Origin: Qipengyuania sediminis
GTDB lineage: Bacteria; Pseudomonadota; Alphaproteobacteria; Sphingomonadales; Sphingomonadaceae
Reading direction: 5' to 3'
DNA length: 64,000 bases
Assembly: GCF_004358425.1 (NCBI RefSeq)
Contig: NZ_CP037948.1
Span: 2,123,501 to 2,187,500 of the forward strand
Shown here: positions 28,112 to 38,589 of the stretch, one piece after another
How positions within the stretch are numbered: the stretch's first letter is position 1
Layout of the letters: the number at the start of each line of letters is the position of its first letter
The notes under the pieces: generated by a model
The model's input: only the letters and a program-made list of their open reading frames with translations
The model's database searches: none
What the model was told of the DNA's origin: nothing
Made by a program: the position numbers and the translations under genes

Positions 28112-28746
28112 GCGAACACGGTGACGGGCTGCGTGGCGGCGCCGAGCAAACGGGCGATCGGAAGGTCGCCGCCGCCGTCACACGCCCCTTCAAGAACCGC
28201 ACGCTTTTCTTCGCCGCGCGCGACCACAAGCAGTTCCCCGCTGTTCAGGAGTGCCGGGATGGTCAGGCTGATGCGCGCGAAGGGGGCTTCGGGGGGCAGC
28301 GGGTCGGGGGTAAGCCGCACCACGGAACGCGGATCGTCGGGACGGGGACCGCTGCTCGCGAAGAGCGAGGCGACGTGCCCGTCCGCCCCCAGGCCGACCC
28401 AGGCAAGCGCGAAGCGGGGCACGGCGGCCGTCTCGTGCAAGGAGATGATTCGCGCTCCGGAACCGGCGAAAGCGGCGCGTAAGGCACCGGTGTTGGAGGC
28501 GGGGTGATCCTCGGGCACGGCGCGATCGTCGGTCGGCCAGACGGTGAGACGGCGCCAGGGGAGGGCGAGGCGAAGCAGCTCGGCGATGATGGGGAAGGGG
28601 GTGTTCCCGCCCGGCATGGCGATCACGACGGGCTCGTCGCTTCCGGCGAAACGCGCCGCCAGCCGCTCCGCAAGCCAGCGCGCGACGCCGGCATCGTCCA
28701 TACCATCCGTGATCACGAATTGTTTCACCGGGGCGATCGCTATCAC
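28108..28746 (-). CDS. pgl: 6-phosphogluconolactonase
   Basis: The 212-residue protein belongs to the NagB/DevB superfamily. Visible blocks are IAMPGGNTPFPII near residue 45, WPTDDRAVPEDHPASNTGAL (the active-site loop) and WVGLGADGHVASLF. It hydrolyses 6-phosphoglucono-1,5-lactone to 6-phosphogluconate in the pentose phosphate or Entner-Doudoroff route. The length is a little short for the family (about 230). It lies 28 bases after cysQ and overlaps the NUDIX gene, so it seems co-transcribed with the sulfate-assimilation genes, an unusual placement. Confidence 0.87.
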   Translation of the reverse strand: MIAIAPVKQFVITDGMDDAGVARWLAERLAARFAGSDEPVVIAMPGGNTPFPIIAELLRLALPWRRLTVWPTDDRAVPEDHPASNTGALRAAFAGSGARIISLHETAAVPRFALAWVGLGADGHVASLFASSGPRPDDPRSVVRLTPDPLPPEAPFARISLTIPALLNSGELLVVARGEEKRAVLEGACDGGGDLPIARLLGAATQPVTVFA

Positions 28747-28774
28747 GCCGCCACCCGGCGCGACAGCCCCGCCC

Positions 28775-29500
28775 TCAGCGCGCGAGCAGCGCCAGCACGG
28801 ATTCGGCGAGGGCCGGATCGCAGATCAGTAGATCAGGGACCAGCGTCCCAGCGGCGTTGTAGACGAGGGGGCTGCCGTCGAGGCGCGAGCAGAAGAGACC
28901 TTGGGCCGCTGCCACCGCGACCGGGGCGCAATTGTCCCATTGGTGCTGTCCGCCTGCATGCAGGTAGATCTCCGCATCGCCGCGCACCACCGCCATCGCC
29001 TTCGCGCCTGCGCTGCCCATGGGAACGAGCTTCGCTGTCAGCGCCTGCGCGACGCACTGCGCTTCGGCGGGGGGACGGGTGCGGCTCACAACCATCCGCG
29101 GGCGGGGCGGGGCGGGGGCGCGGACAATGGGTCGATCGCTTACGAACAGCTGGCCCAGCGCGGGCAGCGCGACCGCGCCCACCGCCGCGATCCCGTCAAT
29201 CGCCAAGGCGACATGCACCGCCCAATCGGCGCGCCCTTCCGCAAATTCGCGCGTGCCGTCGAGCGGATCGATGATCCATACGCGCGATTGGCCAAGCCGC
29301 GCTGCGCTGTCGCGCTCTTCTTCTGACAGCAGTCCGTCGTCGGGCCGCAGGTCGCGCAGGGCGCTCACCAGCATGGCATTGGCTGCTTCGTCGCCGGCCT
29401 GCCCCAGCGCCTTGCCGCAATGCTGCCCCCTTGCGCGGATTGCCAGGAGGAGACGGCCCGCCTCCTCTGCAAGCTGCGCGGCGAGTTGGGCGTCCGTCAT
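28775..29500 (-). CDS. cysQ: 3'(2'),5'-bisphosphate nucleotidase CysQ
   Basis: The 241-residue protein is of the inositol monophosphatase superfamily. The metal-binding signature [12 protein letters not shown] is at about residues 75-86, and the C-terminal block [14 protein letters not shown] is that of CysQ. It dephosphorylates PAP (and PAPS), removing the by-product of sulfate assimilation and sulfotransferase reactions. The ATG at 29500 overlaps the stop of cysNC (ATGA), which fits a shared role in PAPS turnover. Confidence 0.93.
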   Translation of the reverse strand: MTDAQLAAQLAEEAGRLLLAIRARGQHCGKALGQAGDEAANAMLVSALRDLRPDDGLLSEEERDSAARLGQSRVWIIDPLDGTREFAEGRADWAVHVALAIDGIAAVGAVALPALGQLFVSDRPIVRAPAPPRPRMVVSRTRPPAEAQCVAQALTAKLVPMGSAGAKAMAVVRGDAEIYLHAGGQHQWDNCAPVAVAAAQGLFCSRLDGSPLVYNAAGTLVPDLLICDPALAESVLALLAR

Positions 29501-31437
29501 GGCAGCGGCAGGATACGGCGGATGATATGGTCCGCCGCCTCGCCCACGCTCATGGTCACGGTATCGACCACGATGTCGGGGTTCTCGGGTGCCTCATAGG
29601 GGCTGCCTATGCCGGTGAAATTGGCAAGCTCGCCCGCTCGCGCCTTGGCATAAAGCCCCTTCGCATCGCGCGCCTCGGCGACGTCCAGCGGCGTATCGAC
29701 GTGAATTTCAACGAACTCGCCCTCGGCCATCATCGCGCGCACCATCGCGCGCTCGGCGCGGAAGGGGCTGATGAAGGCGGTGAGAACGATCAGCCCCGCA
29801 TCCGCCATCAACCTCGCAACCTCGCCCACGCGGCGGATGTTTTCGATCCGGTCTGCCTCGGTAAAGCCCAGGTCCTTGTTCAGACCATGCCGCAGATTGT
29901 CGCCATCGAGCAAAAAGGTATGGCGGTTCATCAGCGCCAGCCGCTGCTCGACCGCATTGGCGATGGTCGATTTGCCCGCGCCGGAAAGCCCGGTGAACCA
30001 CAGCACCTTCGGCTGCTGATTCTTCATCGCGGCGCGCGCCCCGCGCGTGATCGCAGTCGGCTGCCAGTGCACGTTCTGGCTGCGGCGCAGGCTGAAATTG
30101 AGCATGCCCGCCGCCGCGGTCGCCCCCGTCTCCTTGTCGATCAGGATGAAGCCGCCGAGCGTGCGGCTGTGGGCATAGGGCTCGAACACGATCGGCCGGT
30201 CGGTATAGACCTCCGCCACCCCGATCGCGTTCAGCGCCAGCGTCTTGGCGGCGAGATGCTCGAGCGTATTCACGTCGATCTGATACTTGGGCGGTTGAAC
30301 CGATGCGGTAACGGTCTGGGTCGCCAGCTTCAGCCAATACCCGCGCCCGGGGCGCAGGTCCGCATCGTCCAGCCATACGAGTGTCGCTTCGAACTGGTCG
30401 GCGGTCTGCGGCGGATCGGCGGCGGCCGCGATCACGCTTCCGCGCCCGCATTCGACGTCGTCGTCGAGGGTGAGTGTGACCGATTGCCTGGCGCCTGCCT
30501 CCGGCAGCGGGCCATCCATCGTATCGATCGCTTGCACGCGGGTCATCTGGCCGCCCGGTAGCACTCGCACCTCATCGCCGGACCGCACCACCCCGCTCGC
30601 GATCAGCCCGGCGAAGCCGCGAAAGTCGGCATTGGGGCGATTGACCCATTGCACCGGCATCCGGAACGATGCCGCGTCATCGGCGTGCGGCAATGCCACC
30701 GTCTCGAGATGAGTGACGAGGCTCGGCCCCTCGTACCAGGTCATGCGCGAGGAGGGCGCAACAACATTGTCGCCATGCACGCCTGAGATGGGGATGGCGG
30801 CATAATCGGCGATCCCGATGACCTCGGCAAAGCGGGCATAGTCCGCAACGATCGCGTCGAAGACCGCCTGGTCGTAGCCGACCAAATCCATCTTGTTCAC
30901 CGCCAGCACGAAGCGGCGGATGCCGAGCAGATGGCAAAGGTAGCTGTGGCGGCGCGTCTGCTGCAGCACGCCCTTCCGCGCGTCGATCAGGATCACCGCG
31001 AGGTCGGCGGTGCTCGCGCCGGTCACCATATTGCGCGTATACTGCTCGTGCCCCGGGCAATCGGCGACGATGAACTTGCGCTTCGGGGTGGCGAAGAAGC
31101 GATAGGCGACATCGATGGTAATGCCCTGCTCGCGCTCGGCCGAGAGGCCGTCGACCAGCAGCGCGAAGTCGATCTCGGACCCGCGCGTGCCGACCCGGCG
31201 GCTGTCACTCTCCAGCACCTGGAGCTGGTCGGCAAAAACCGCCCGGCTGTCGTAGAGCATCCGCCCGATCAGCGTCGATTTGCCATCGTCCACGCTGCCG
31301 CAGGTGATGAAGCGCAGCATGTCCTGCTTATGCTGCGCTTCGAGATAGGCGCCGATGTCGGTGCCGATCAGCGGGTCGGGCGCATAGCTTGCCCGATCGG
31401 GGGCCACCGGGGGAGGATTGGGTGAGCCCTCACCCAT
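29497..31437 (-). CDS. cysNC: Bifunctional sulfate adenylyltransferase GTPase subunit / APS kinase (CysN-CysC fusion)
   Basis: The 646-residue protein has an EF-Tu-like GTPase domain with Walker [10 protein letters not shown] (residues 47-55), [12 protein letters not shown] and NKMDLV. From about residue 455 a kinase domain follows with the P-loop [26 protein letters not shown] and [13 protein letters not shown] (APS kinase). It forms ATP sulfurylase with CysD and phosphorylates APS to PAPS. The ATG at 31437 shares one base with the cysD stop (TGATG). PAPS can serve either sulfate reduction or sulfated glycans; no reductase is adjacent. Confidence 0.95.
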   Translation of the reverse strand: MGEGSPNPPPVAPDRASYAPDPLIGTDIGAYLEAQHKQDMLRFITCGSVDDGKSTLIGRMLYDSRAVFADQLQVLESDSRRVGTRGSEIDFALLVDGLSAEREQGITIDVAYRFFATPKRKFIVADCPGHEQYTRNMVTGASTADLAVILIDARKGVLQQTRRHSYLCHLLGIRRFVLAVNKMDLVGYDQAVFDAIVADYARFAEVIGIADYAAIPISGVHGDNVVAPSSRMTWYEGPSLVTHLETVALPHADDAASFRMPVQWVNRPNADFRGFAGLIASGVVRSGDEVRVLPGGQMTRVQAIDTMDGPLPEAGARQSVTLTLDDDVECGRGSVIAAAADPPQTADQFEATLVWLDDADLRPGRGYWLKLATQTVTASVQPPKYQIDVNTLEHLAAKTLALNAIGVAEVYTDRPIVFEPYAHSRTLGGFILIDKETGATAAAGMLNFSLRRSQNVHWQPTAITRGARAAMKNQQPKVLWFTGLSGAGKSTIANAVEQRLALMNRHTFLLDGDNLRHGLNKDLGFTEADRIENIRRVGEVARLMADAGLIVLTAFISPFRAERAMVRAMMAEGEFVEIHVDTPLDVAEARDAKGLYAKARAGELANFTGIGSPYEAPENPDIVVDTVTMSVGEAADHIIRRILPLP

Positions 31438-32342
31438 CAGAAGTACCCCTCCTGCTTCTTGCGCTCCATCCCCGCGCCGCCGTCGTCCTTGTCGATCGCG
31501 CGGCCTTGGCGTTCGCTGGTGGTTGTGAGCAGGGTCTCGCGGATCACTTCCTTCAGCGTTTCCGCCTGGCTCTCCACCGCGCCGCTCAGCGGATAGCAGC
31601 CGAGCGTGCGGAAGCGCACCTTGCGCATTTCCGGCACCTCGCCGCGGCGTAGCCGGAAGCGATCGTCATCCACCATCAGCAGCAGCCCATCACGCTCGAC
31701 CACGGGTCGCGGGGCGGCGAAATAGAGCGGCACGATCTCGATCCCCTCGCGCGCGACATACTGCCACACGTCGAGTTCGGTCCAATTAGAGAGCGGAAAG
31801 ACGCGTAAGGATCCGCCCGGACCGAGGCGCGCGTTGTAAAGGTTCCAGAGTTCGGGACGCTGGCGCTTGGGGTCCCAGCCGTGATGGGCGCTGCGCACCG
31901 AAATGACTCGCTCCTTGGCGCGAGCCTTCTCCTCGTCGCGCCGCGCGCCGCCGAAGGCCGCATCGAAGCGCCCGGCATCGAGCGCTTGGCGCAGCCCTTG
32001 CGTCTTCCACATATCGGTATGGACCGCGCCGTGGTCGAAGGGGTTTATACCGCGTGCCAGAGCCTCGGGATTGCGATGGACGATGAGTTCCATACCCGCC
32101 TCGCGCGCCACGCGGTCGCGCAAGGCGTACATGGCGCGGAACTTCCACGTCGTGTCGACGTGCAGCAGCGGGAAGGGCGGCGGGGCGGGGTGGAAGGCCT
32201 TGCGGGCGAGGTGCAGCATGACCGCGCTGTCCTTGCCCACCGAATAGAGCATCACCGGGCGCGCCGTCTCGGCAACGACCTCGCGCAGGATATGGATCGC
32301 TTCCGCCTCGAGGCGCTGGAGATGGGTTAGGGCAGCGGTCAT
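31437..32342 (-). CDS. cysD: Sulfate adenylyltransferase subunit 2 (CysD)
   Basis: The 301-residue ATP-pyrophosphatase subunit carries the PP-loop [14 protein letters not shown] near residue 35. Further blocks are [25 protein letters not shown] and [17 protein letters not shown] of CysD. With CysN it makes APS from sulfate and ATP. The ATG at 32342 starts exactly as CysD proteins do ([18 protein letters not shown]); the longer reading from 32384 is not needed. It is the first gene of the cysD-cysNC-cysQ-pgl-NUDIX operon. Confidence 0.95.
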   Translation of the reverse strand: MTAALTHLQRLEAEAIHILREVVAETARPVMLYSVGKDSAVMLHLARKAFHPAPPPFPLLHVDTTWKFRAMYALRDRVAREAGMELIVHRNPEALARGINPFDHGAVHTDMWKTQGLRQALDAGRFDAAFGGARRDEEKARAKERVISVRSAHHGWDPKRQRPELWNLYNARLGPGGSLRVFPLSNWTELDVWQYVAREGIEIVPLYFAAPRPVVERDGLLLMVDDDRFRLRRGEVPEMRKVRFRTLGCYPLSGAVESQAETLKEVIRETLLTTTSERQGRAIDKDDGGAGMERKKQEGYF

Positions 32343-32438
32343 GTGAAGCGCGGCGTAGCGGACGAGGCCCGCCTTGCCCCACATATTTCGCGTTTCGCAG
32401 CCCCAAGCCGGGCTAGCCCGACGGGGGCTGCGGTACGG

Positions 32439-35400
32439 TCAGAACTTCGCCTCGACCGCAAGCGTGAACGAGCGGCCGCGGGGATCGGCGACGCGCGGTT
32501 CCCAGGAACTGCCCGTGCCGGTGTCGGTGTCGTAGGTGATGGCGAAGGGCGGGTCGGTGTCGAAGATATTGCGGACCCCCGCCGTCAGCTTGAAGCGCTC
32601 GCCGAACTGCTGCGCGACGCTGAAGTTGTAGATGTGATAGGGGTCTACCCGCTCGTTGTAGTCGGGGCGCGTGGCGCTGACATTGGGGCTGCTGATGCGC
32701 GGCAGCCAGCCGTTCCGGTAGCCGCCACGGTAGATCTGCGAGAAGGTGACGGTGAAATCGTCCCGGGTGTAGCTGATCCAGGCGTTGTGCTTCCATTCCA
32801 GGCCGAGATCGCCGGTCAGCGAATAGACGCCTGCCAGATCGGTATAGGCAAGATTGGGCAGCAGCTTCTCGCGCTTGTCGAGCAGCAGCGTGCCATCGAA
32901 GCCCGCCGATAGCCCTCCGGCCAGCGCGTCGAACCCGGCCCGGCCGGAAAAGTCGATGCCGCTGGTGCGCCGCGAACCGAAATTGCCGGTGCGCAGATCG
33001 ACGAGGGTGATGATCCCGTTGGTGCGGGTGATCCGCTCCGGGAAGGCGGCGATATTGGCGAACAGCTGCGTCAGCGTGATCGAGCCGATCACATTGTCGA
33101 CCGCGATGTTCCAGTAATCCGCCGACAGGCTGAACTGCGGTGCCGGGCGCAGCACCAGGCCGACGCTGAACTGCTCGGAGATCTCTGGCCCGAGCGTAAG
33201 ATTGCCGCCGCTCAGCGATTCAGGATTGATCTGGTTGCAACCCGGCGTGACGTTGACGACGCCGCTTGGGGGGCAGGTGGTTGGATCGGTCAGCGATTGG
33301 CCCGGATTGGGGCTCTGGGTGACTCCGTTGAAGATCTGGTTGAAGGTCGGCACGCGGAAGCCGGTGCCGTAGGATGCGCGCAGCATGGCCCAGTCGAACG
33401 GCTCGAACTTGGCGGTGAACTTGGGGTTCACCGTGCTGCCGAAGCCGGTGTAGTCATCGACCCGGACCGCGCCGCTTACCTCCAACATATCGAAGATCGG
33501 CACGAGGATTTCGGCATAGGCGGCCTTGACGGTCCGCGACCGGTCGAACTGATTGGCATTGTCGAAGGCGACGTTGAAGATATCGGGCGATTGCAGTTGG
33601 TCCCCGGCGACCGAGCCTTCGAAGCTGTAGCCTTCGCGCCGGTAATCGACGCCCACCGCGGCCTGGACGGTGCCGCCCGGCAGCTCGAACAGTCCGCCCG
33701 AGATCGACGCGTCCGCCTGCCACAGCGTGTACTTGCCGCCGTAGAGCCTGGTGCCCTCCGCCGAGACCGCGCGCAGGCCCGCGAGCGCTTCGGGGGACTG
33801 TTCGACGGAGAACGGGTTGATGATCCCGCTGTTGAACAGGCCGACGATGCCCGGCGCGCTGGCACCGGGCGCGGTTGGCGCGCGGGGATCGGGTTGGCCG
33901 GCGAGCGTTGCCCCCGTGCCCGAGGCGAGAGCCGAGGCGTTGGTGGCGAAGACACCGCGGAAATGGTAGCCGCTGCCGAGGACCGACGTCGCCTGGCTCT
34001 GTGCATAGGACCCGCCGACCCGGTATTCCCAGCCAGAGAAGATCGGACCTTCCAGCCCGACCGCCGCGCGCAGCGTATCGGTTTCCGTGGTGTACTCGCG
34101 CGGGCCGCAGGCGATGCAGCGCCAGCGGAAGGCGATTGGCAGGCCGTAACGCCCGACCGCGTCGGCGGTGCGATCCCCCACCGCGCCGATCCCCGGCAGC
34201 ACCGCGGCGAGCTGGTCGTATACCGAGTTGTACGTGGCCGCGGTCCGCGCATTCAGCGGATAGGCGATGGGGAGCGATGTGTTGTTCGCCGAATACTGAT
34301 TGTTGGAAAAGATCTTGCTCGATGTCGCGTGCGACCCGGTGATCTCCGCATAGATCTCGTGATCGCCAAGGCGCGCGGTTCCCCGCCCGTAATAGGTCAG
34401 AGTGTCGATCGGTTGCTGGAGCGTGACCGCGCGTCCCGTATCCCAGGAGCATGCGAACCGCGCGCCCGGGGTGACCCACAGCACTTCGTCATAGGCCATC
34501 CCGCCGTCGACCGAATCGCAACCGGCTCCGCCCGGAAGATCGAGGATATTCACCCCGCCGCCCAGCCTCACGCCATCGACCGTGAGATTGGTCTGGGTTC
34601 CGGTCGCGTTGCCCAGCAGGGTTCCGCCCTGGGTGATGCCGATCCCGGCGGCGGTCGCATTGATCGGGAAGGCAGTCGCGATCGGCGTGCCGCGGGTATC
34701 GACCGACAGCCCGCGGTTGGGCTGGTCGCCGTTCACGAAATCGCGCTGCCTGCCGAAGAGAGCGCCGACCCAGCTCTGGCTGACCGAGGCCATGAGGTTG
34801 AAGCCCTGATCGTCGAGATCGCCATAGCCGACCGTGCCTGACAGGCGGTAGATCGGCGCATCGCCTTCATCGGTGATGTCGACGAAACCGTTGAGCAGGA
34901 CGCCGGTGAAGTCCTTGCGGGTGATGAAATTGATGACGCCGCCGATGGCATCGGTGCCGTAGATCGCGGAAGCGCCGTCCTTCAGGACTTCGATCCGGTC
35001 GATCGCGCCGATGGGTATCTGGTTGACGTCCACCGCCGCGCCCGAAAGCCCGTGGGCGGCCACCCGGCGGCCGTTCAGCAGCACCAGGGTCGACGAGGCA
35101 CCCTGCCCGCGCAGGTTCGCGGCCGAAAGACCGTTCGCCCCGCGCCCGGAGCCGCTGATGACGTCCGAGTTGGATGCGAGATTGTCCGCCCCATTGCCGT
35201 TGGAGGCGAGGAACGAGATGAATTGCTCCGGATTGCTGATGCCCTCGCGCGAAAGGTCTTCGATCGTCACGATCTGTAATGGCAGGGCGCTGCGGTTGGG
35301 ATCCTGGCGGATGCGCGAGCCCGTCACGATGATCGCGCCGCTGGCGGGCGCGTCGCTGCTGCCGTCGGCATCGGTCTCGGGCGTTTCGGCGCCGGTCGGT

Positions 35401-35513
35401 GTCGCCGCCGGTTCGGTCGTCTGTTCCTGCGCCGCAGCAGGCAGCGCCGCCAGCGCCGCGGCCATCGCCGTGCCGGTCGCCAGCATACGCCGGTTCAATC
35501 CATATGCTCGCAT
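32439..35513 (-). CDS. TonB-dependent outer-membrane receptor
   Basis: The 1024-residue protein has a signal peptide (AAALAALPAAAQ), a spacer rich in Glu, Thr and Pro, and a plug domain beginning IIVTGSRIRQDPNRSALP. Plug motifs include LVLLNGRRVA, IGAIDRIEVLKDGASAIYG and AIGGVINFITRKDF. A long 22-strand barrel follows and ends in SFTLAVEAKF, with the terminal aromatic residue. The type is that of the large alphaproteobacterial receptors often used for peptides, glycans or other organics. It is divergent from the AmpG-like permease with about 170 bases between. The ligand is unknown. Confidence 0.93.
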   Translation of the reverse strand: MRAYGLNRRMLATGTAMAAALAALPAAAQEQTTEPAATPTGAETPETDADGSSDAPASGAIIVTGSRIRQDPNRSALPLQIVTIEDLSREGISNPEQFISFLASNGNGADNLASNSDVISGSGRGANGLSAANLRGQGASSTLVLLNGRRVAAHGLSGAAVDVNQIPIGAIDRIEVLKDGASAIYGTDAIGGVINFITRKDFTGVLLNGFVDITDEGDAPIYRLSGTVGYGDLDDQGFNLMASVSQSWVGALFGRQRDFVNGDQPNRGLSVDTRGTPIATAFPINATAAGIGITQGGTLLGNATGTQTNLTVDGVRLGGGVNILDLPGGAGCDSVDGGMAYDEVLWVTPGARFACSWDTGRAVTLQQPIDTLTYYGRGTARLGDHEIYAEITGSHATSSKIFSNNQYSANNTSLPIAYPLNARTAATYNSVYDQLAAVLPGIGAVGDRTADAVGRYGLPIAFRWRCIACGPREYTTETDTLRAAVGLEGPIFSGWEYRVGGSYAQSQATSVLGSGYHFRGVFATNASALASGTGATLAGQPDPRAPTAPGASAPGIVGLFNSGIINPFSVEQSPEALAGLRAVSAEGTRLYGGKYTLWQADASISGGLFELPGGTVQAAVGVDYRREGYSFEGSVAGDQLQSPDIFNVAFDNANQFDRSRTVKAAYAEILVPIFDMLEVSGAVRVDDYTGFGSTVNPKFTAKFEPFDWAMLRASYGTGFRVPTFNQIFNGVTQSPNPGQSLTDPTTCPPSGVVNVTPGCNQINPESLSGGNLTLGPEISEQFSVGLVLRPAPQFSLSADYWNIAVDNVIGSITLTQLFANIAAFPERITRTNGIITLVDLRTGNFGSRRTSGIDFSGRAGFDALAGGLSAGFDGTLLLDKREKLLPNLAYTDLAGVYSLTGDLGLEWKHNAWISYTRDDFTVTFSQIYRGGYRNGWLPRISSPNVSATRPDYNERVDPYHIYNFSVAQQFGERFKLTAGVRNIFDTDPPFAITYDTDTGTGSSWEPRVADPRGRSFTLAVEAKF

Positions 35514-35686
35514 ATCTGCCCCCTGATCCTCGCGTCCCCGGTGCGGTCTGCCCTACATGACGGGCGGGTTGCAAGCGGTCATGAAAATGTTTCGAGCCAC
35601 CATGCCTTGCGGGCATTCGCGAGCGCGGAGAAGGAGCGGCGGTGCCAGACCATGCGGGCAGGTCCGGGGAGACGGGAGCGAGCCCG

Positions 35687-37123
35687 ATGCGGCTGCGCGC
35701 GTTGTTTCTGCTGCTGGGCTTTTCGGCGGGTCTGCCGCTGTTCATGTACGGAGCGGTGCTGTCGCTGCGCCTGGCACGGCAGGGGGTCGACGTCGCGGTG
35801 ATCGGCTTCTTTGCCTGGGTCGGGCTGTTGCCGGTATTCAAGTTCGCCTGGGCGCCGCTCGTCGACCGCATCCGGGTGCCGGGCTTCGCCAAAGCATGGG
35901 GGCGTCGGCGCGGATGGATCATGCTGGCGCAGCTCGGCATCGCCAGCTCGCTCGCCGGCATGGCGCTGACGAGCGCAGGCGCGAACCTCGCGCTGACCGC
36001 GCTGTTCGCCGTCACCCTCGCCTTCTGGACCGCCACGCTGGAAACGGCGGTAGACGGCTGGCGGATCACGCTCGCGCCTACGCAGGCTGCGCAGGCACCG
36101 CTCGTGACCGCCAACCTGTGGGGCTACCGCGCGGCGATGGTGGCGGCGGGCAGCGGCGCGGTGTGGATCGCGGCCCGAGCGGACTGGACGGCCGCCTATC
36201 TGGCGATCGCCGCCGCAGCCTTTGTGCCCTTTCCGCTTGTGGCGGCGATGCGATCCGAGGTTCATGACGGCGGTTGCCCAGGCGCGCTGCTTCGCGGCTT
36301 GGCGGCGAGCGCGGCGATCCTCCCGCTGACGACCGCCCTTTTCGCGGCGCTCGGTGCCCTGGTCCTTGGCGCTGCGCGCGAGGCAGGGCTGCACACGGGG
36401 AGCAATGTCACACCCTATGTGCTTGCCGCCGGTCTGGTGCCCTTCGCTCTTCTGGCCGCGCTGCTGCCGCGCATCCGCCGCCTTGCGCCGGATGATCTTG
36501 CACGCCTCTCACCCGGCATCGCGGCCTTCGTCGATCTGTTCTGGCGCTACGGTTTTGCCAGCCTGCTCGTGCTCGCCTTCGTTTCGCTCTACCGCATGGG
36601 CGATGTCCTGGCGCTGGCACTCAATCACCCGATGTGGGACGCCAAGGGCTATGGGCTGGAGGCGATCGCGATCGCCGACGGGCCGGTCGCGCTTGCCGCC
36701 AGCTTGTTGGGCGTAGCGCTCGGCGGGTGGACGGCGGCACGCTGGCCGATCGGGCGCGCCCTGCTGGCCGGCGCGGCGGGGGCGGCGCTCGGCAATTGGG
36801 CCTATGCCTGGCTGTGGCGGGTACCGGCAGAGGGCTGGCGGCTCCAGGCTGCCGCCGCGCTCGATGCAGGGTTCAACGGTTTCGCTGGGACGGTATTCGT
36901 CGTCTATCTCTCGCTGCTGGTGAACCCTCGCTATCCGGCGGCGCAATACGCCTTCCTGGCGGGATGCGCTTTCCTGCTGCCGCGGCTGCTGGCGGGGGCC
37001 TCGGGCACCCTGCAAAAGGAGGTCGGCTGGGACGGGGTGTTTCTGATCGCGGGCGCATTGAGCCTGAGCGCTGCCTTGCTGTTGCCCATTGTCCTGCGGA
37101 TAAAACCGCGCGCCGCGGGCTAG
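35687..37123 (+). CDS. AmpG-like muropeptide MFS permease
   Basis: The 478-residue protein has about twelve membrane segments. The start LFLLLGFSAGLPLFMYGAVL, followed by LARQGVDVAVIGFFAWVGL and FKFAWAPLVDRIRVP, matches the AmpG family signature (short N-terminus, first helix with GFSAGLP, 'KFLWAPLVDR'-like loop). AmpG imports anhydromuropeptides for cell-wall recycling and controls AmpC induction in other bacteria. The ATG at 35687 is used, with GGGAG upstream, instead of the GTG at 35642. It ends four bases into the convergent DacB gene. Substrate assignment is by family and by the adjacent cell-wall genes. Confidence 0.85.
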   Translation: MRLRALFLLLGFSAGLPLFMYGAVLSLRLARQGVDVAVIGFFAWVGLLPVFKFAWAPLVDRIRVPGFAKAWGRRRGWIMLAQLGIASSLAGMALTSAGANLALTALFAVTLAFWTATLETAVDGWRITLAPTQAAQAPLVTANLWGYRAAMVAAGSGAVWIAARADWTAAYLAIAAAAFVPFPLVAAMRSEVHDGGCPGALLRGLAASAAILPLTTALFAALGALVLGAAREAGLHTGSNVTPYVLAAGLVPFALLAALLPRIRRLAPDDLARLSPGIAAFVDLFWRYGFASLLVLAFVSLYRMGDVLALALNHPMWDAKGYGLEAIAIADGPVALAASLLGVALGGWTAARWPIGRALLAGAAGAALGNWAYAWLWRVPAEGWRLQAAAALDAGFNGFAGTVFVVYLSLLVNPRYPAAQYAFLAGCAFLLPRLLAGASGTLQKEVGWDGVFLIAGALSLSAALLLPIVLRIKPRAAG

Positions 37124-38589
37124 TTCGCCGCTGCGAGTGCCAGGAGCGCGCGGTCCATGATGGCGGTGGCGCGCACCCCTTCGGGCACGTCGTTGGCATA
37201 GATCGCGAAGATCAGTTCCTTGCCACTCGCTGCGATCAAGTACCCTGCAAGGGCGTTGGTGGCATTGAGCGTGCCCGTCTTGGCGAAGATGCGCCCCGCG
37301 AGCGGTGTGCCGGCGAAGCGGCGGGCGAGCGTGCCGTCGGCCCCGCCCACCGGCAGGCTGGCCTTGAGCTCTGCCCCCCAGGGCTGGCGCGCCGCCCATT
37401 GCAGCAGCCGCACCATCCCGCGCGGCGCGACGCGGTTGTAGGTCGACATCCCTGATCCATCGGAAAGGCTGACCCCCGCGGGCACAATCCCTGCCTCCGC
37501 CAGCATCGCCGTCACGGCGGCTTGCCCGCCGGCGTCACCCGCCTTTCCGCTGTGAAGCGCCAGGCGGCGCAGCACCAGTTCGGCATAGAGGTTCTGGCTG
37601 GCCTTGTTGATCACCCGCACCGTGTCGCCAAGCGGCTGCGGCGTGAGCGTGGCAAGGGGCGCGCCGGCTGCCGGGGCCGGTGGCGCTGCACCCTCCCCGG
37701 CGATCAGGGGGCGGTAGCGCGAGCGCACCTCGCCGGTGACCCTAACGCCGCGCGCGCGCAGCATCCCGGCGAGTTGCCACGCCGCATAATGCGCGGGATC
37801 GTCGACCCCCAGACGCCAGATGACAGGCGCGCGCGCCGCGCCGATGGTGCCGGTTACGATCAGCGTGCGGCTGCCGGGCAGACGGTCGAAGGCGAGGCTT
37901 TCGCCATCGCCGGCGATGGTCAGCGCGCGGTTGTCGATGGCGTAATAGCCGTTCGCCGACACCGCGGGCGGCTTGCCGATCACTCCGGGGACGACCCCGG
38001 CGGAAATCTCGTTATCGTCCACTGAAAGCGCGGCGATCGCCGTCCCCGAGCTGGTGGGAATATTGTTCCAGCTCATCCCCGGGCTCCAGCGCTGGTCGGG
38101 AAAGAGCGTCGCATCGCCGATCACGTCGCGGACCTGGCGAGTGCGGCGCGCGACCGCATCGGCAAGCACGGCGAGACAATTGGTGATGCAGCCGATCGCG
38201 GCCGACATGCGCGGGTCGCCGCGCCCTGTCAGCACCGCATCGCGGTCATCGATCCGCACAGCAGCACCACTTTCGGCCATGCGCGGCCCGGCCCCCCGCG
38301 CCTCGGCCCAGAGCGCGGCGGCGGTGGTGAGGAGCTTGGTGTTGGACGCGGGCACGAACCGCCCCTCCGGGTTGATCGCGACGATTTCGCGCCCCTCCGC
38401 ATCCGCGACAACCAGCCCCCAGCGCGTCCCCGGCCCCGCTTCGGCGAGAATGGCCGACACCCCTTGCGGCCCCTCCGGACCGGGCCGGGCGGCGAGGGGC
38501 AGGGGGGCGAGGGCGAGCAAAGCCGCGAGCATCAGGCGCATCACGGCGTCGTTACGCATAGCGCTTGCGCTGACAAGACGGCGGCTCAT
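37120..38589 (-). CDS. dacB: D-alanyl-D-alanine carboxypeptidase/endopeptidase (PBP4/DacB type)
   Basis: The 489-residue periplasmic enzyme has a signal region (MLAALLALAPLPLAAR), then the active-site SxxK in PASNTKLL (Ser82, Lys85). The loop SDGSGMSTYN and the C-terminal KTG in FAKTGTLNATN complete the penicillin-binding fold with the PBP4-specific extra domain between SxxK and SxN. It trims or opens peptidoglycan cross-links, releasing D-Ala. The ATG at 38589 overlaps the epimerase stop (ATGA); the start codons at 38559 or 38541 would also leave the signal peptide. It is part of the wall-recycling group. Confidence 0.93.
   Translation of the reverse strand: MSRRLVSASAMRNDAVMRLMLAALLALAPLPLAARPGPEGPQGVSAILAEAGPGTRWGLVVADAEGREIVAINPEGRFVPASNTKLLTTAAALWAEARGAGPRMAESGAAVRIDDRDAVLTGRGDPRMSAAIGCITNCLAVLADAVARRTRQVRDVIGDATLFPDQRWSPGMSWNNIPTSSGTAIAALSVDDNEISAGVVPGVIGKPPAVSANGYYAIDNRALTIAGDGESLAFDRLPGSRTLIVTGTIGAARAPVIWRLGVDDPAHYAAWQLAGMLRARGVRVTGEVRSRYRPLIAGEGAAPPAPAAGAPLATLTPQPLGDTVRVINKASQNLYAELVLRRLALHSGKAGDAGGQAAVTAMLAEAGIVPAGVSLSDGSGMSTYNRVAPRGMVRLLQWAARQPWGAELKASLPVGGADGTLARRFAGTPLAGRIFAKTGTLNATNALAGYLIAASGKELIFAIYANDVPEGVRATAIMDRALLALAAAN

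Noticed and set aside
37120..37123. CTAG four-base convergent overlaps as a regulatory signal (also 55447-55450)
   Set aside because: A TAG preceded by C automatically creates a TAG on the other strand, so two such cases are consistent with dense gene packing.
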